Shown here: in pieces, positions 41,083 to 50,500 of the stretch
How positions within the stretch are numbered: position 1 is the first letter of the stretch
Layout: each line of letters starts with the position of its first letter
Assembly (NCBI RefSeq): GCF_023887685.1
Contig: NZ_JAMWMR010000006.1
Coordinates: forward strand, 267,818-331,817
Length of the DNA stretch: 64,000 bases
Direction of reading: 5' to 3'
Source: Streptomyces macrolidinus
GTDB taxonomy: Bacteria > Actinomycetota > Actinomycetes > Streptomycetales > Streptomycetaceae
Made by a program: the position numbers and the translations under genes
Notes under the pieces: generated by a model
Seen by the model: the letters and a program-made list of their open reading frames with translations, nothing else
Told to the model about the DNA's origin: nothing
The model's database searches: none

Positions 41083-41961
41083 CTACACCAGTGCCCCGTC
41101 CCCTACCACGACCCGCAGCGCGGCCTCCGACGGTGAGCCGGGCTCCGCCACGTACACCATGAGTTCCTGGCCCTCGTCCCCGCCCCCGGTCGCGGGGAGG
41201 ATCAGCTTCTCGTAGCCCAACTCCAGCTCGCCCACTGCCGGATGACGCAGCCGGTGCCGACCGGTCCGCTTCTCGGCGACGGCCCGTGCCTCCCACAGCT
41301 CCCGGAAGCGAGGGCTGAGCCGCCGCAGCTCCAGCAGCACCGCGCACAGCCGCGGCTCGTCCGGGGTCCGCCCCGATGCCGCCCGCAACCCCGCGACCAG
41401 TTGCTCACGCACCGCCTCCTGATCGGCGTGCAGTCGCCCGGCGGCCGGTTCCAGGAACATCATCAGGGCGAGGTTGAGCCGGTCCTCGGGGACCTCTTCC
41501 AGCAGCGGCCAGAGCAGTCCCAAGGCCCGGTTCCAGGCCAGGACATCCAGCCCTCTCCCCAGTACCAGCGCGGGAGTCGCCCCCAACCCGTCCAGCAGCG
41601 CCCGCACTTGCGGCCGAACCCGCTGCCGCGGCACCGGCGGTGGGGTGCACACGCCGCCCTCTCCGGCCGAACCGCCCGTCGGCCGCGCGGCCACGTTGTG
41701 CAGATAGCGGCGCTCGTCCGCGTCGAGCCGCAGTGCCCCGGCGACCGCGTCGAGGATCTCCGCCGATACCGCCGTCGCCCGGCCCTGTTCGATCCGGGTG
41801 TAGTAGTCGACACTGACCCCGGCCAGTTGGGCCACTTCTTCCCTGCGCAGCCCGCGCACGCGGCGCCGGTTGGTCCCTTCGGGCAGCCCCAACTCGCTTG
41901 GCGAAAGGGCGGCTCGCCGCCCCTTGAGGAAGGGCCCCAGCTCGGAACGTGCGTCCACCAT
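41083..41961 (-). CDS. XRE-family regulator with MmyB-like ligand-binding domain
   Basis: About 292 residues. N-terminal XRE helix-turn-helix: RSELGPFLKGRRAALSP, GLRREEVAQLAGVSVDYYTR, IEQGRA. The C-terminal half (LGRGLDVLAWNRALGLLWPL, RLSPRFRELWEARAV, HPAVGELELGYEKL) is the PAS-like MmyB domain thought to bind fatty acids or related ligands. The ATG at 41961 was chosen because the family starts a few residues before RSELG. A GTG at 42003 with GAAGGG upstream would add 14 residues. It is divergent from an aldo-keto reductase, the usual pairing of these repressors with a short oxidoreductase. Confidence 0.9.
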   Translation of the reverse strand: MVDARSELGPFLKGRRAALSPSELGLPEGTNRRRVRGLRREEVAQLAGVSVDYYTRIEQGRATAVSAEILDAVAGALRLDADERRYLHNVAARPTGGSAGEGGVCTPPPVPRQRVRPQVRALLDGLGATPALVLGRGLDVLAWNRALGLLWPLLEEVPEDRLNLALMMFLEPAAGRLHADQEAVREQLVAGLRAASGRTPDEPRLCAVLLELRRLSPRFRELWEARAVAEKRTGRHRLRHPAVGELELGYEKLILPATGGGDEGQELMVYVAEPGSPSEAALRVVVGDGALV

Positions 41962-41975
41962 ACGGTCCAGTATGG
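41958..41975. promoter_or_regulatory. Inverted repeat at the XRE gene start, candidate operator
   Basis: CCATAC-N6-GTATGG is a perfect 6-bp dyad that overlaps the ATG at 41961. It could serve autoregulation of the XRE gene and control of the divergent reductase. If translation starts at 42003 it lies within the coding region, which weakens this reading. Confidence 0.35.
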
Positions 41976-42188
41976 CCCAGCCGTCTCCGACCTGGTCGTC
42001 CACCCGATCGGCCCTTCACTCACCCGCCCCTTCGCTCGACCTGGCCCTTCGCTCAACCTGGTTCTGCCGGACCCAGGTTGGAGCGGATCTGGTTACGAGG
42101 CGCGGTCCGGCCGACAGTGGATGCGTCAGCACGCCCGCCGGTATCCGGCAGAACGCAACGCACGGCGCCCCGCGAAGGAGAGACCGTC

Positions 42189-43226
42189 ATGAAGTACCGC
42201 ACACTCGGTGGAAGTGGCATCCAGGTCAGCGAGTTCACCCTCGGCGCGATGATGCTCGGCGCGTGGGGGACGGCCGACCACGACGAGGCCGTTCGGATCG
42301 TGCACACCGCACTGGACGCCGGAATCAACACCGTCGACACCGCCGACATGTACTCGCTCGGTGAATCCGAGGAGATCGTCGGCAAGGCCCTCAAGGGGCG
42401 GCGTGACGATGTCGTCCTGGCGACCAAGTTCCACAACCCGATGGGCGAGGACCCCAACCGCCGCGGCAATTCTCGCCGTTGGATCGCCCAGGCCGTCGAG
42501 GACAGCCTGCGCCGCCTGGACACCGACTGGATCGACCTCTACCAGATCCACCGCCCCGATCCGGAGACCGACTTGGAGGAGACCCTCTCGGCCCTGTCCG
42601 ACCTGGTCCGGGCAGGCAAGATCCGCGCCTATGGCACCTCCGCCTTCCCGGCCTCGGAGTTGGTGGAGGCGCAGTGGACGGCCGACCGGCGCGGCCTGGT
42701 GCGCCCGCGCGGCGAGCAGCCGCCGTACTCGATCCTCGCCCGTGGCATCGAACGGGAGGTGCTGCCGATGGCGCGGAAGTACGGGGTGGGTGTGATCACT
42801 TGGTCGCCGCTGAGCGGGGGCTGGTTGTCGGGCAGGTACGGCGGCCCGGACGGGGCGGACCCGCGCACCTCGCACCGCGGCAACACCGGGATGGTGGACT
42901 CACTGTTCGATATGAACCTGCCCGGCAACCGCGCCAAGTTGGATGCCGTCACCGAGCTGAAGAAGGTGGCGGCCGAGGCGGGAGTCTCCCTGCCGACCCT
43001 CGCCACGGCCTTCGTCCGCAGCCACCCCGCGGTCACCTCGGTCATCATGGGCCCGCGGACGATGGAGCACCTGGAAGGCATGCTGGAGGGTGTGGACGTC
43101 CGGTTGGACTCGGCGATCCTCGACCGCATCGACGAGGTGGTCCCGCCGGGAACGGACATCGCGCGCGATGTGACCTTCTACGAGCCGCCCGCCCTGACGG
43201 ACGCCTCGCTGCGGAGGCGGCGGTGA
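42189..43226 (+). CDS. Aldo/keto reductase
   Basis: 345 residues, a TIM-barrel NADPH-dependent carbonyl reductase. The catalytic tetrad is visible: Asp and Tyr in TVDTADMYSLGESE, Lys in VLATKFHN and His in LYQIHRP. The C-terminal SVIMGPRTMEHLEGML is the usual cofactor-binding end. The ATG at 42189 has GAAGGAG upstream. It is divergent from the XRE/MmyB-type regulator, which probably represses it. The stop codon lies at the start of a four-unit 21-bp repeat. The substrate is unknown; such enzymes often detoxify aldehydes. Confidence 0.93.
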   Translation: MKYRTLGGSGIQVSEFTLGAMMLGAWGTADHDEAVRIVHTALDAGINTVDTADMYSLGESEEIVGKALKGRRDDVVLATKFHNPMGEDPNRRGNSRRWIAQAVEDSLRRLDTDWIDLYQIHRPDPETDLEETLSALSDLVRAGKIRAYGTSAFPASELVEAQWTADRRGLVRPRGEQPPYSILARGIEREVLPMARKYGVGVITWSPLSGGWLSGRYGGPDGADPRTSHRGNTGMVDSLFDMNLPGNRAKLDAVTELKKVAAEAGVSLPTLATAFVRSHPAVTSVIMGPRTMEHLEGMLEGVDVRLDSAILDRIDEVVPPGTDIARDVTFYEPPALTDASLRRRR

Positions 43227-43305
43227 AGCGTGCGGACGCGCCGGTGAAGCGTGCGGACGCGCCGGTGAAGCGTGCGGACGCGGCGGTGAAGCGTGCGGAC
43301 GCGGC
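43222..43305. repeat. Minisatellite, 4 x 21 bp
   Basis: The unit starts GGTGAAGCGTGCGGACGCG and recurs at 43222, 43243, 43264 and 43285 with one or two base changes in the last positions. The first unit contains the TGA stop of the aldo-keto reductase. As 21 is a multiple of three, the units read V-K-R-A-D-A-P repeatedly on the plus strand. Confidence 0.9.
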
Positions 43306-43495
43306 CGGTCTGTCGGCATCGCCGAACCTTCGCACAAGCGCCCGTCCGGGCGCTGCCCGCCGAGTTGTCCGTGAACTCCCCTGGAATTGTCCGTGATTGG
43401 TAACAGACGCATCCTGCGGCCGCCGTGCCTCGTCCTGTCATGTGGTCGGAAGGCGACCAGGGGTCGGCGAGGAACTGCGGGAAAGTGGGGCGGAC

Positions 43496-44269
43496 ATGGC
43501 GCGGCACGGTGGCGGGCGGGGCTGGTACGGCAAGGTGCTCGGGGCGGCGCTCGGGGTGACGGTGCTGGCCGCCGGTGCCTCGGCGTGGACCGCGCAGGCC
43601 GGTTCCGCGGGTGACTCGTCGCCTCGTGCGACCGCGTCGGCCGCGCCGGGCGGTGACGTCAAGGCGGTGGGGGTGAGCATCGCGCACGCCTCGGACAAGG
43701 GGGACCACGCCGTCAACATCACCATCGACGACGGCCCCGACCCCGTGTGGACCCCTCAAGTGCTCGACATCCTGCGGGAGTACGGGGTGAAGGCCACGTT
43801 CTGCATGGTGGGACCGCAGGCGAAGGCCCACCCGGACCTCGTGAAGAAGGTGGTCGCGGCCGGGCACCGGCTGTGTGACCACACCGTGTCGCACGACACC
43901 GCCATGGACTCCAAGTCCGAGGCCTACCAGTCGCAGCAGATCCTCGACGCCGAGCGCATGATCACGGAGGCGTCCGGGGGCGTCCGGCCGATGTACTACC
44001 GGGCGCCCGGTGGGGCGTTCACCCCCTACAGCCGCAAGCTGGCCGCCTCCCGGGGCATGCGCCCGTTGGGCTGGAACGTGGACACCAAGGACTTCGAGCG
44101 GCCGGGCACGGAGGCCATCGTCGCCACCGTCGAGCGGGAACTGTCCAACGGGCCGACGCTCCTCTTCCATGACGCGGGCGGCGACCGCTCCCAGACCGTC
44201 GCGGCCCTGCGCCGCGTCCTCCCGTGGCTCAAGGAGCAGGGCTACTCCTTCGGCTTCCCGGCGCGTTGA
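43496..44269 (+). CDS. Secreted NodB-type polysaccharide deacetylase
   Basis: 257 residues. A Sec-type signal (about 1-36; basic start, KVLGAALGVTVLAAGASAWT) precedes a CE4 NodB domain with all five motifs: TIDDGPD (motif 1, catalytic base and metal Asp), HTVSHD (motif 2, metal His pair), RAPGGAF (motif 3), GWNVDTKDF (motif 4) and LFHDAGG (motif 5, catalytic His). It should remove acetyl groups from N-acetylglucosamine or xylan-type polymers outside the cell. The ATG at 43496 was chosen because it starts the signal peptide directly; the frame is open upstream. It ends at a strong bidirectional hairpin. Confidence 0.93.
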   Translation: MARHGGGRGWYGKVLGAALGVTVLAAGASAWTAQAGSAGDSSPRATASAAPGGDVKAVGVSIAHASDKGDHAVNITIDDGPDPVWTPQVLDILREYGVKATFCMVGPQAKAHPDLVKKVVAAGHRLCDHTVSHDTAMDSKSEAYQSQQILDAERMITEASGGVRPMYYRAPGGAFTPYSRKLAASRGMRPLGWNVDTKDFERPGTEAIVATVERELSNGPTLLFHDAGGDRSQTVAALRRVLPWLKEQGYSFGFPAR

Positions 44270-44312
44270 GCCGACTTCAAGGCGGTGTGTGCGGTGTGTT
44301 GACGGGCGGCGT

Positions 44313-44365
44313 GCCGACGCGGGCGGCGTGTCACAGGTGTTGTGTGGCACGCCGCCCGCGTCGGC
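44313..44365. terminator. Bidirectional hairpin terminator
   Basis: An 18-bp perfect stem, left arm GCCGACGCGGGCGGCGTG at 44313-44330 and right arm at 44348-44365, with a 17-nt loop. It lies between two convergent genes, the deacetylase and the alcohol dehydrogenase, and can serve both. Confidence 0.85.
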
Positions 44366-44380
44366 GTCGGTGGCACCCGG

Positions 44381-45394
44381 TCAGGGGCGCAGGATCAACC
44401 GGATCGGGTCGCCGGTCTTGTTCGTCAGCCGCTCCACCGCTTCGGCGGCCTCCGCCAGCGGGAGTTCACCGCTGATCGACGCGGAGAAGTCCAGTCGGCC
44501 GCCCTGGAGCAGGGACAGCAACTGGGGCAGCGCGACCGGCATGTCGGAGCCGTAGTGGCCGAGGATCTGCTGCTGGAGGTAGCTGAAGCGGGTGCCGTCG
44601 GTGACGGTCAGCGGCTTGTCGGTCAGGCCCACGAGGACCAGCCTGCCCTTGCGCGCGAGCACCGACAGAGCCTGCTCACGGACGGCCGGCACACCGGCGA
44701 AGTCGAAGGCGGCGGCGAGACCGGCGCCACCGGTCGCCTCGCCGATCCGCTCGCGCAGCGCCGGGTCGGCGGAGTCGAGCGCCAGGTCCGCTCCCTGGGC
44801 GAGGGCGCGCTCGCGGGCGGTGGGGTTGGGGTCGACCGCGATGACGGGGCACGCGCCGATGGCCCGCAGCAACTGGACGGCGTGGACGCCGAGTCCGCCG
44901 ACACCCCATACGCCGACGGCCTCGGCGGGCTTCACGGCACCCGTCACGGTGATCGCGCCCCACGGAGTGGAGACCGCGTCCGGGATGATCGCGCCCTGGT
45001 CGAAGGGGATGGCCGCGGGCAGTTCGGTGAGGGCGTTCTCGGCGGAGAGCGCGTACTCGGCCCAGCCGCCGTCGTAGTCCACGCCACGCGTGTACGTGAC
45101 GCCGCCGCGGATCTCACCCGCGTACAGCACGACCCGCTGCCCCGGGGTCCAGCGGGTGACGCCCTCGCCGATCTCCGCGATGGTGCCGGACACCTCGTGG
45201 CCCAGGGTGACCGTGTCGCCGCGCAGCAGCAGCGGTGTGAGGGTGCCGTCGATCAGGTGGACGTCCGACAGGCAGACGCCCGCGGCCTCCACCTTCACCA
45301 GGACCTGGCCGGGACCGGGTGCGGGCTTCGCCACCTCCTCGATGCGCAGGGTGCGGCTGGGGATGTGCAGCCGGGCGGCGAGCATCTGCTCCAT
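44381..45394 (-). CDS. Zinc-type alcohol dehydrogenase without the structural zinc loop
   Basis: 337 residues, MDR superfamily. The catalytic-zinc ligands are in CLSDVH and LGHEVSG; the Rossmann loop GVWGVGGLGVHAVQ binds NAD(P). The structural-zinc lobe, which normally carries four Cys near residue 95, reads VVLYAGEIRGGVTYTRGVDYDGG with no Cys, so the second zinc is absent. The ATG at 45394 has a perfect AAGGAGG six bases upstream; a few codons earlier the frame is open but has no ribosome site. It is divergent from a TetR gene across a palindromic operator and is probably its target. Confidence 0.92.
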   Translation of the reverse strand: MEQMLAARLHIPSRTLRIEEVAKPAPGPGQVLVKVEAAGVCLSDVHLIDGTLTPLLLRGDTVTLGHEVSGTIAEIGEGVTRWTPGQRVVLYAGEIRGGVTYTRGVDYDGGWAEYALSAENALTELPAAIPFDQGAIIPDAVSTPWGAITVTGAVKPAEAVGVWGVGGLGVHAVQLLRAIGACPVIAVDPNPTARERALAQGADLALDSADPALRERIGEATGGAGLAAAFDFAGVPAVREQALSVLARKGRLVLVGLTDKPLTVTDGTRFSYLQQQILGHYGSDMPVALPQLLSLLQGGRLDFSASISGELPLAEAAEAVERLTNKTGDPIRLILRP

Positions 45395-45481
45395 GAATGG
45401 CCTCCTTGACACGGCGGCGACCTGGGGCCGCGGGCCCCTCGACGCAAGTCACCTTGCGATGAAACGTACGCTCGCCGTTCA

Positions 45482-45507
45482 GGTAACGCAAGTAGACCTG
45501 CGTTACC
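45482..45507. promoter_or_regulatory. Perfect palindrome, TetR operator
   Basis: GGTAACGCA-N8-TGCGTTACC, a perfect 9-bp dyad, ends 7 bases before the TetR start and faces the alcohol dehydrogenase gene. Its position and shape fit an autoregulatory TetR site that also controls the divergent dehydrogenase. Confidence 0.7.
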
Positions 45508-45514
45508 ATGGATC

Positions 45515-46126
45515 ATGCCCTCGTCCGACCGGAACGTACCGTCCCAGAACGTGCCGCCCTTGCGGCGCCGAGGAGCCCGTATGCGCTCCGCCGTCCTCGC
45601 CGCCACCGTGGACGTCCTGACCGAACACGGGCTCGCCGGCACGACCGTCGGCGCCGTCGCCCGCGCCGCCGGAGTCCACGAGACCTCCGTCTACCGGCGG
45701 TGGGGGACCCGCGAGAACCTCATCCTGGAAGCCCTGACCGAACAGGTCGACGCGGCGATGCCCCTGCCGGACACCGGGCATGTCCGGGACGACCTCGCGG
45801 CCTACTTCGGCGCGCTGGCGCGGCTGCTCGCGACGGCACAGGGCAAGGCGCTGCTCCGGCTGAGCGCCGAACGCGACGACACCCTGCCGGACCGCCGCCT
45901 CCCCTTCTGGACCGAGCGCCTCGAACGCGGCGCCGTCATGGTCCGCCGGGGCGTCGAGCGCGGCGAACTCGCACCGGACACGGACCCCGGCCTCGTCATC
46001 GAGGCCATCAGCGGCGCCCTGTTCACCCGCGCCCTGATCAGCGGCGCCCCACTCGACGAGACCCTCGCCACGCGCCTCGTCACCCTCGCACTGACGGGCG
46101 CGCTCCCGCGACCTCCGGCCGAGTAG
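45515..46126 (+). CDS. TetR-family transcriptional regulator
   Basis: 203 residues. The N-terminal HTH is clear: RSAVLAATVDVLTEHGLAGT, TVGAVARAAGVHETSVYRRWG, NLILEAL. The C-terminal ligand domain (about 80-200) fits the TetR_C_11-like class but is not diagnostic of a ligand. The ATG at 45515 lies just after the palindrome at 45482-45507, so the protein probably represses its own gene and the divergent alcohol dehydrogenase. It is convergent with the type VII secretion genes, ending 12 bp from the DUF6177 stop. Confidence 0.93.
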   Translation: MPSSDRNVPSQNVPPLRRRGARMRSAVLAATVDVLTEHGLAGTTVGAVARAAGVHETSVYRRWGTRENLILEALTEQVDAAMPLPDTGHVRDDLAAYFGALARLLATAQGKALLRLSAERDDTLPDRRLPFWTERLERGAVMVRRGVERGELAPDTDPGLVIEAISGALFTRALISGAPLDETLATRLVTLALTGALPRPPAE

Positions 46127-46137
46127 CCGCGGGGCGG

Positions 46138-47566
46138 CTACGCCGTGCTCTCCGGTGGGGGCGACGAGCGGGGCCTCAGATGGGCCATGAGCGTCGTCAG
46201 GTGTGTCCAGGCGTCGGGGTCGGTGCCGTCGCCGAAGGGGTAGTGCAGGGCGGGGTCGGCCGCGGTGCCGAGCTGCCGGGGCCTGATCGCCACCGGGGGC
46301 CTGCGGGCATGGGCCAGGCCGATGGTCCGCACGTCCCGGGCGCCGAGTGTGAAGGCGACCGGGACCGGTGGTGCGCTGAGGTGCGGGCGCAGTGTGAGGT
46401 CGGCCGGGGCCGGCGTCAGGGTGGTCAGCATCGTCGTCAGGCCCTGTGTGTCGACGAGCGTGGCCGCCAGTGACTCGATCGCGTCCAACGGGATGTGCCG
46501 TGCTGTGTCCCAGGGTGAGCGTGACATCCTCGGCGACGCCGGACGTGGTGCGGGTGGTGCGGTGGGTGGCGATGGCCGGGTGGGCGGCGGTGCCGACGAC
46601 GACGGTCTGGGTGGGAGCGGGGGCGCGACGGCGCGCCAGGTCGGTCAACTGGCGTGCTGACCAAGGGAGGTTGGCCGGTTCGGCGGTTCCCCAGCCGAGG
46701 GGCGGCTCCCCGGTGAGAGAGCGCCAGGCCGTCTCCAGGGCCCTGCCGAGGACGAGGTCCGCGTCGGGGGTGTGGACCGTGCGGAAGGCCACCGTGAGCC
46801 GCCGCTCGTCGGTGGGAGCCGCACCGGCCTTGAACGCGTCCGCGACCATGCCGTCCCCGGTGACGGTGAACGTGCCGTTGAGCCAAGCAAGTTCAGCGCC
46901 CGAGAGGCCGTCGTAGTAGCCGCCCCGCGGGGCCTGGACCACCCAGCGGTGGGGAGCGCCCCCGAGCGCGGCGCGCAGCGGCAGCGTCAGGCGTACGTGG
47001 GACGGTGTCACGAGGTGCAGGGCGCGACCGGAGGCCGTCACCAGGCGCAGGACGTCGGACAGCCAGGCCGTCAGGCCGAGGACCGGGCGGTCGGCGAGGA
47101 CGACGGCCGTGGAGTCGGTGAGGACGTCGACGGCCGGGAGCGCGCCGTCCGGCAGTGGTGTCGCGGTCACCTCGTCGGAGGGCTCGGGGGTCTCCACGAC
47201 CCCGGTGCCGCCGGAGCCGTGCGGCCAGACCGTGCCGCCGAGCAGCATCGTCAGCCGTCCGCACACCGACGCGGCCAGCGGCTCCGCCTCGGGTACGGCG
47301 CTGGAGGCGCGGACCTCGGTCCACCAGAACGGCGGCTTCGGCGCCGCGACTTGGGCGCCCAGAAGGCGTTCGGCCTCACCCGGTGTATGGACCAGCAGCG
47401 GCGCCTCGACGGACACCAGCGGGCGGCCCGCGGCCGTGCACAGATGGACGACCGCGCTGTCGTGGGTGGTGGTCAGCGTGAGACCGGGACCGCCCGCGTA
47501 CAGGGCCGCGAGCAGCGTCGACGTGTCGGGTGCCGTCGGGGTGAGGGCGATGAGGTCCTGTGTCAT
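46138..47566 (-). pseudogene. DUF6177 family protein of the type VII secretion locus, single-base frameshift
   Basis: The ATG at 47566 opens a frame (TQDLIALTPTAPDTSTLLA, LYAGGPGLTLTTTHDSAV, APLLVHTPGEAERLLG) typical of the DUF6177 proteins that accompany EccC/EccD in Streptomyces. The frame holds to EDVTLTLGHSTAHP, and the C-terminus (LDAIESLAATLVDTQ to the stop at 46138) continues one base out. One extra base in a C-run at about 46489-46493 (minus strand CATCCCGTTGG versus CATCCGTTGG) accounts for it; corrected length is about 475 residues. The start overlaps the EccC stop (ATGA). Its role in secretion is unknown. Either the gene is broken or the run is miscounted. Confidence 0.75.
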
Positions 47567-50500
47567 ACCGGCGTCTCCGTGGGCTCGCCTTCGGGCGCGA
47601 GTGCGGTCTGGATCAACTGGTGGCGGCGTCCGCGCCGGACGAGGGTGCCGCGGCCGGGCGGCAGGGTGGAGGCGTACAGGCCGGGGAAGAGCTGGCCCTC
47701 GCTGCGGTCGCCGGTCATCAGCAGTGCCGTCGCCCCGGTCTCGCGCAGCGCGGTGAGGAACGGCTCGTACAGGGCGCGCGAGGCGCCCGCGACACGGCGG
47801 GTGACGACGAAGTGCAGACCGATGTCCTGGGCCGAGGAGATGTACGGCAGGAACGGCGCCAGGGGCTGCTGCCCGGCGGCCGTGAGGATGTCGTAGTCGT
47901 CGACGAGGATCACGATGCGCGGTCCCGTGAAGGAGGGTTCGTCGGTGAGCGCGTCGGGGTCGGCCGTCTCCGGGAGACGCTTCTCCAACTCGCCGGCGAT
48001 GCCGGTGGCGAGGGCGTTCGCGAGCCGCGCGTTGTGGGCGTAGCCGCCGCGGTACGGCTCGGGGATGACGCCGCGCAGGCCGCGGCGCGGGTCGAACACC
48101 CCGAAGACCAGCTCGTCTTCGCGGTGGCGGTCGATGAGGGAGCGGGAGACGAGGTGGAGCAGATTGGTCTTGCCGCATTCGTTGTCGCCGAGGACCAGGA
48201 GATGCTGGTCGGCGCCGAACAGGTCGAGCGCGGCGGGGGAGAGGGTGTCCTGGTCGACGCCGATCGGGACGGCGTGTGGCTCGGCGGCCACGGACGGCAG
48301 ACGCTGCGCGGGCAACTTCGCGGGCAACATCCGCACCGGTGCGGCGAGTTCGCCGTGCCAGGTGGCCCGCAGCGTGGCCGCCGCCTCTTCCAGCGCCGGA
48401 CCGACGCCCTCCGCGGTGGCGTGCGCGTCGATGCGGGGAAGGGCCACATGCGCGAACAGCTTGTGGTCGGTCAACGCCCGGCCCGGTGTGTCCTTCGACA
48501 GCGTCTCGGAGAGCTTGCGGTCGATGGAGGAGTCGGCGGGGTCGTTGAGGCGCAGCTCGATACGGCTGCCGAACAGCGACTGCGTGGCGATGCGGACGTC
48601 GTTCCAGCGGAGCATGCCGGCCACGATGCGGATGCCGTAGCCGCTGCCGCGCTTGAGGAGATCGCTCACGGCGTCGTCGAGGTGGGCGAACTCGTCGCGC
48701 AGCGCGCCGAATCCGTCGATGAGCAACACGACGTCCGTGGAGCCCAGTCGGGCGAGTTCACCCTTGGCGCGCAGCGCGCGGAGCTGGTCGAGCGAGTCGA
48801 TGCCGTACTCGCGGAAGATCTCCTCGCGTTCGGCGAGCATGGCGCTGACCTCGGCGACGGTGCGGCTTGCGCGTTCGTGGTCGGCGCGGCCGGCGATGCC
48901 GCCGACGTGCGGCAGACTCGCCAGTGCGGACAAGCCGCCACCGGCCAGATCCAGACCGTAGAGCGCGACGTCGCGGGGGGTGTGGGTGAGCGCGAGGGAC
49001 AGGGCCAGCGTGCGCAGCAGGGTCGTCTTGCCGGCTTGCGGACCGCCGATGACGGCCGTGTGCCCGCCCGCCATGTCGAGGTTGTGCACCCAGGGGCCCT
49101 GCCACTGCTTCGCCGGGTCGTCCAGGATGCCGAGCGGCACCCGCAACGGGCCGTCCCCGCAGGCGAGTCGAAGCCCGTCCACGGACGCCCGGACCGGGCC
49201 CGCCGCCGCGTCCAGCGTCAGCACCTCGGGCAGGGGCGGCAGCCAGATGCGGCGCACCGGATCGGCGGCGCCCACGAGTTGACCCACCGCCGTGGAGAGG
49301 GGCGTGGGCCCGGACTCGAACTCGCGCGCCGCCGGGGCCATTTCGTCCGTCGTGGCGGCCTGTGACGCGGCGGGCGCGTTGAACGCCGGATACGTCCAGG
49401 CGCGCGGGCCGTCCTCGGGACGGTCCTCGACGCTCGGCCCGCGATGGGCGCCGGAGACGAAGCCCGCCTTGAACCGGGTGTACGTGGAGGTGTCGACCTT
49501 GAGATAGCCGAAGCCCGGCAGCGGCGGCAGATGGAAGGCGTCCGTGGTCTCCAGGACCGTGCGCGACTCGTCCGCGGAGAAGGTGCGCAGCCCCAGCCGG
49601 TAGGACAGATAGGTCTCCAGACCCTTGAGCTTGCCGCCCTCGATGCGCTGGCTGGACAGCAGCAGATGGACGCCGATGGAGCGGCCGATCCGTCCGATGG
49701 ACAGGAACAGATCGATGAACTCCGGCTTGGCGGTGAGCAGTTCACCGAACTCGTCGATGACCACGAACAGATGCGGCAGGGGTTCGAGGTCCGGGCGCTC
49801 ACCGGCCCGCAGCGCGCGGTAGTGCCCGATGTCGGCGACGTTGCCCGCGTCCTTCAGTACTTGCTGGCGGCGCTTGATCTCGCCCGCGAGGGAGGTGTGG
49901 ACGCGTTCGACCAGGCCCGCCTGATTCTCCAGGTTGGTGATGACACCGGCCACGTGCGGCAGACCCGCGAACGGGGCGAAGGTGGCACCGCCCTTGTAGT
50001 CGACGAGCACCATCGCCAGATCCTCCGGCGCGTGCGTGGCCACCAGGGCGAGCACGAGGGTGCGCAGCAGCTCGCTCTTGCCGGAACCGGTGGCGCCCAC
50101 GCACAACCCGTGCGGGCCCATGCCGAGTTCGGAGGACTCCTTCAGGTCGAGAAGGACCGGCTGGTGGCGGTCGTCCACGCCGATGGGGACGCGCAGGAAG
50201 TCCCGCTCGCCGCGCGGCGCCCACAGCCGCTCGAGGTCCAGGGCACCCATGTCGTCGATGCCGAGCAGTTGCGGGAAGCCGACCGGCCCGGACACGGGCG
50301 TACCCTCGGCGGCCGACTCGGCGGACAGCCGCAGCGGGGCCAGCGTCCGCGCGAGCCCCTCGGCGGCGGAGACCGGCGCGTCGTCCGCGACACCCCGGGT
50401 TCGCGACGTGGTCTGTTGCCGCAGGTCCTCCACCGTGATCCGGTCGTCGTCGACCGTGATCCGGACCGTGACGTGATCGGGTTCGTGGATCTGCTCGGCC

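Noticed and set aside
40705..41136. 143-residue plus-strand open frame between the SARP and XRE genes
   Set aside because: No ribosome site, no recognisable features, and it overlaps the tandem duplication and the end of the XRE gene.
45503..48178. 891-residue minus-strand open frame
   Set aside because: It joins shadows of EccC and TetR around the real DUF6177 N-terminus; only the segment from 47566 downstream to about 46490 is genuine.
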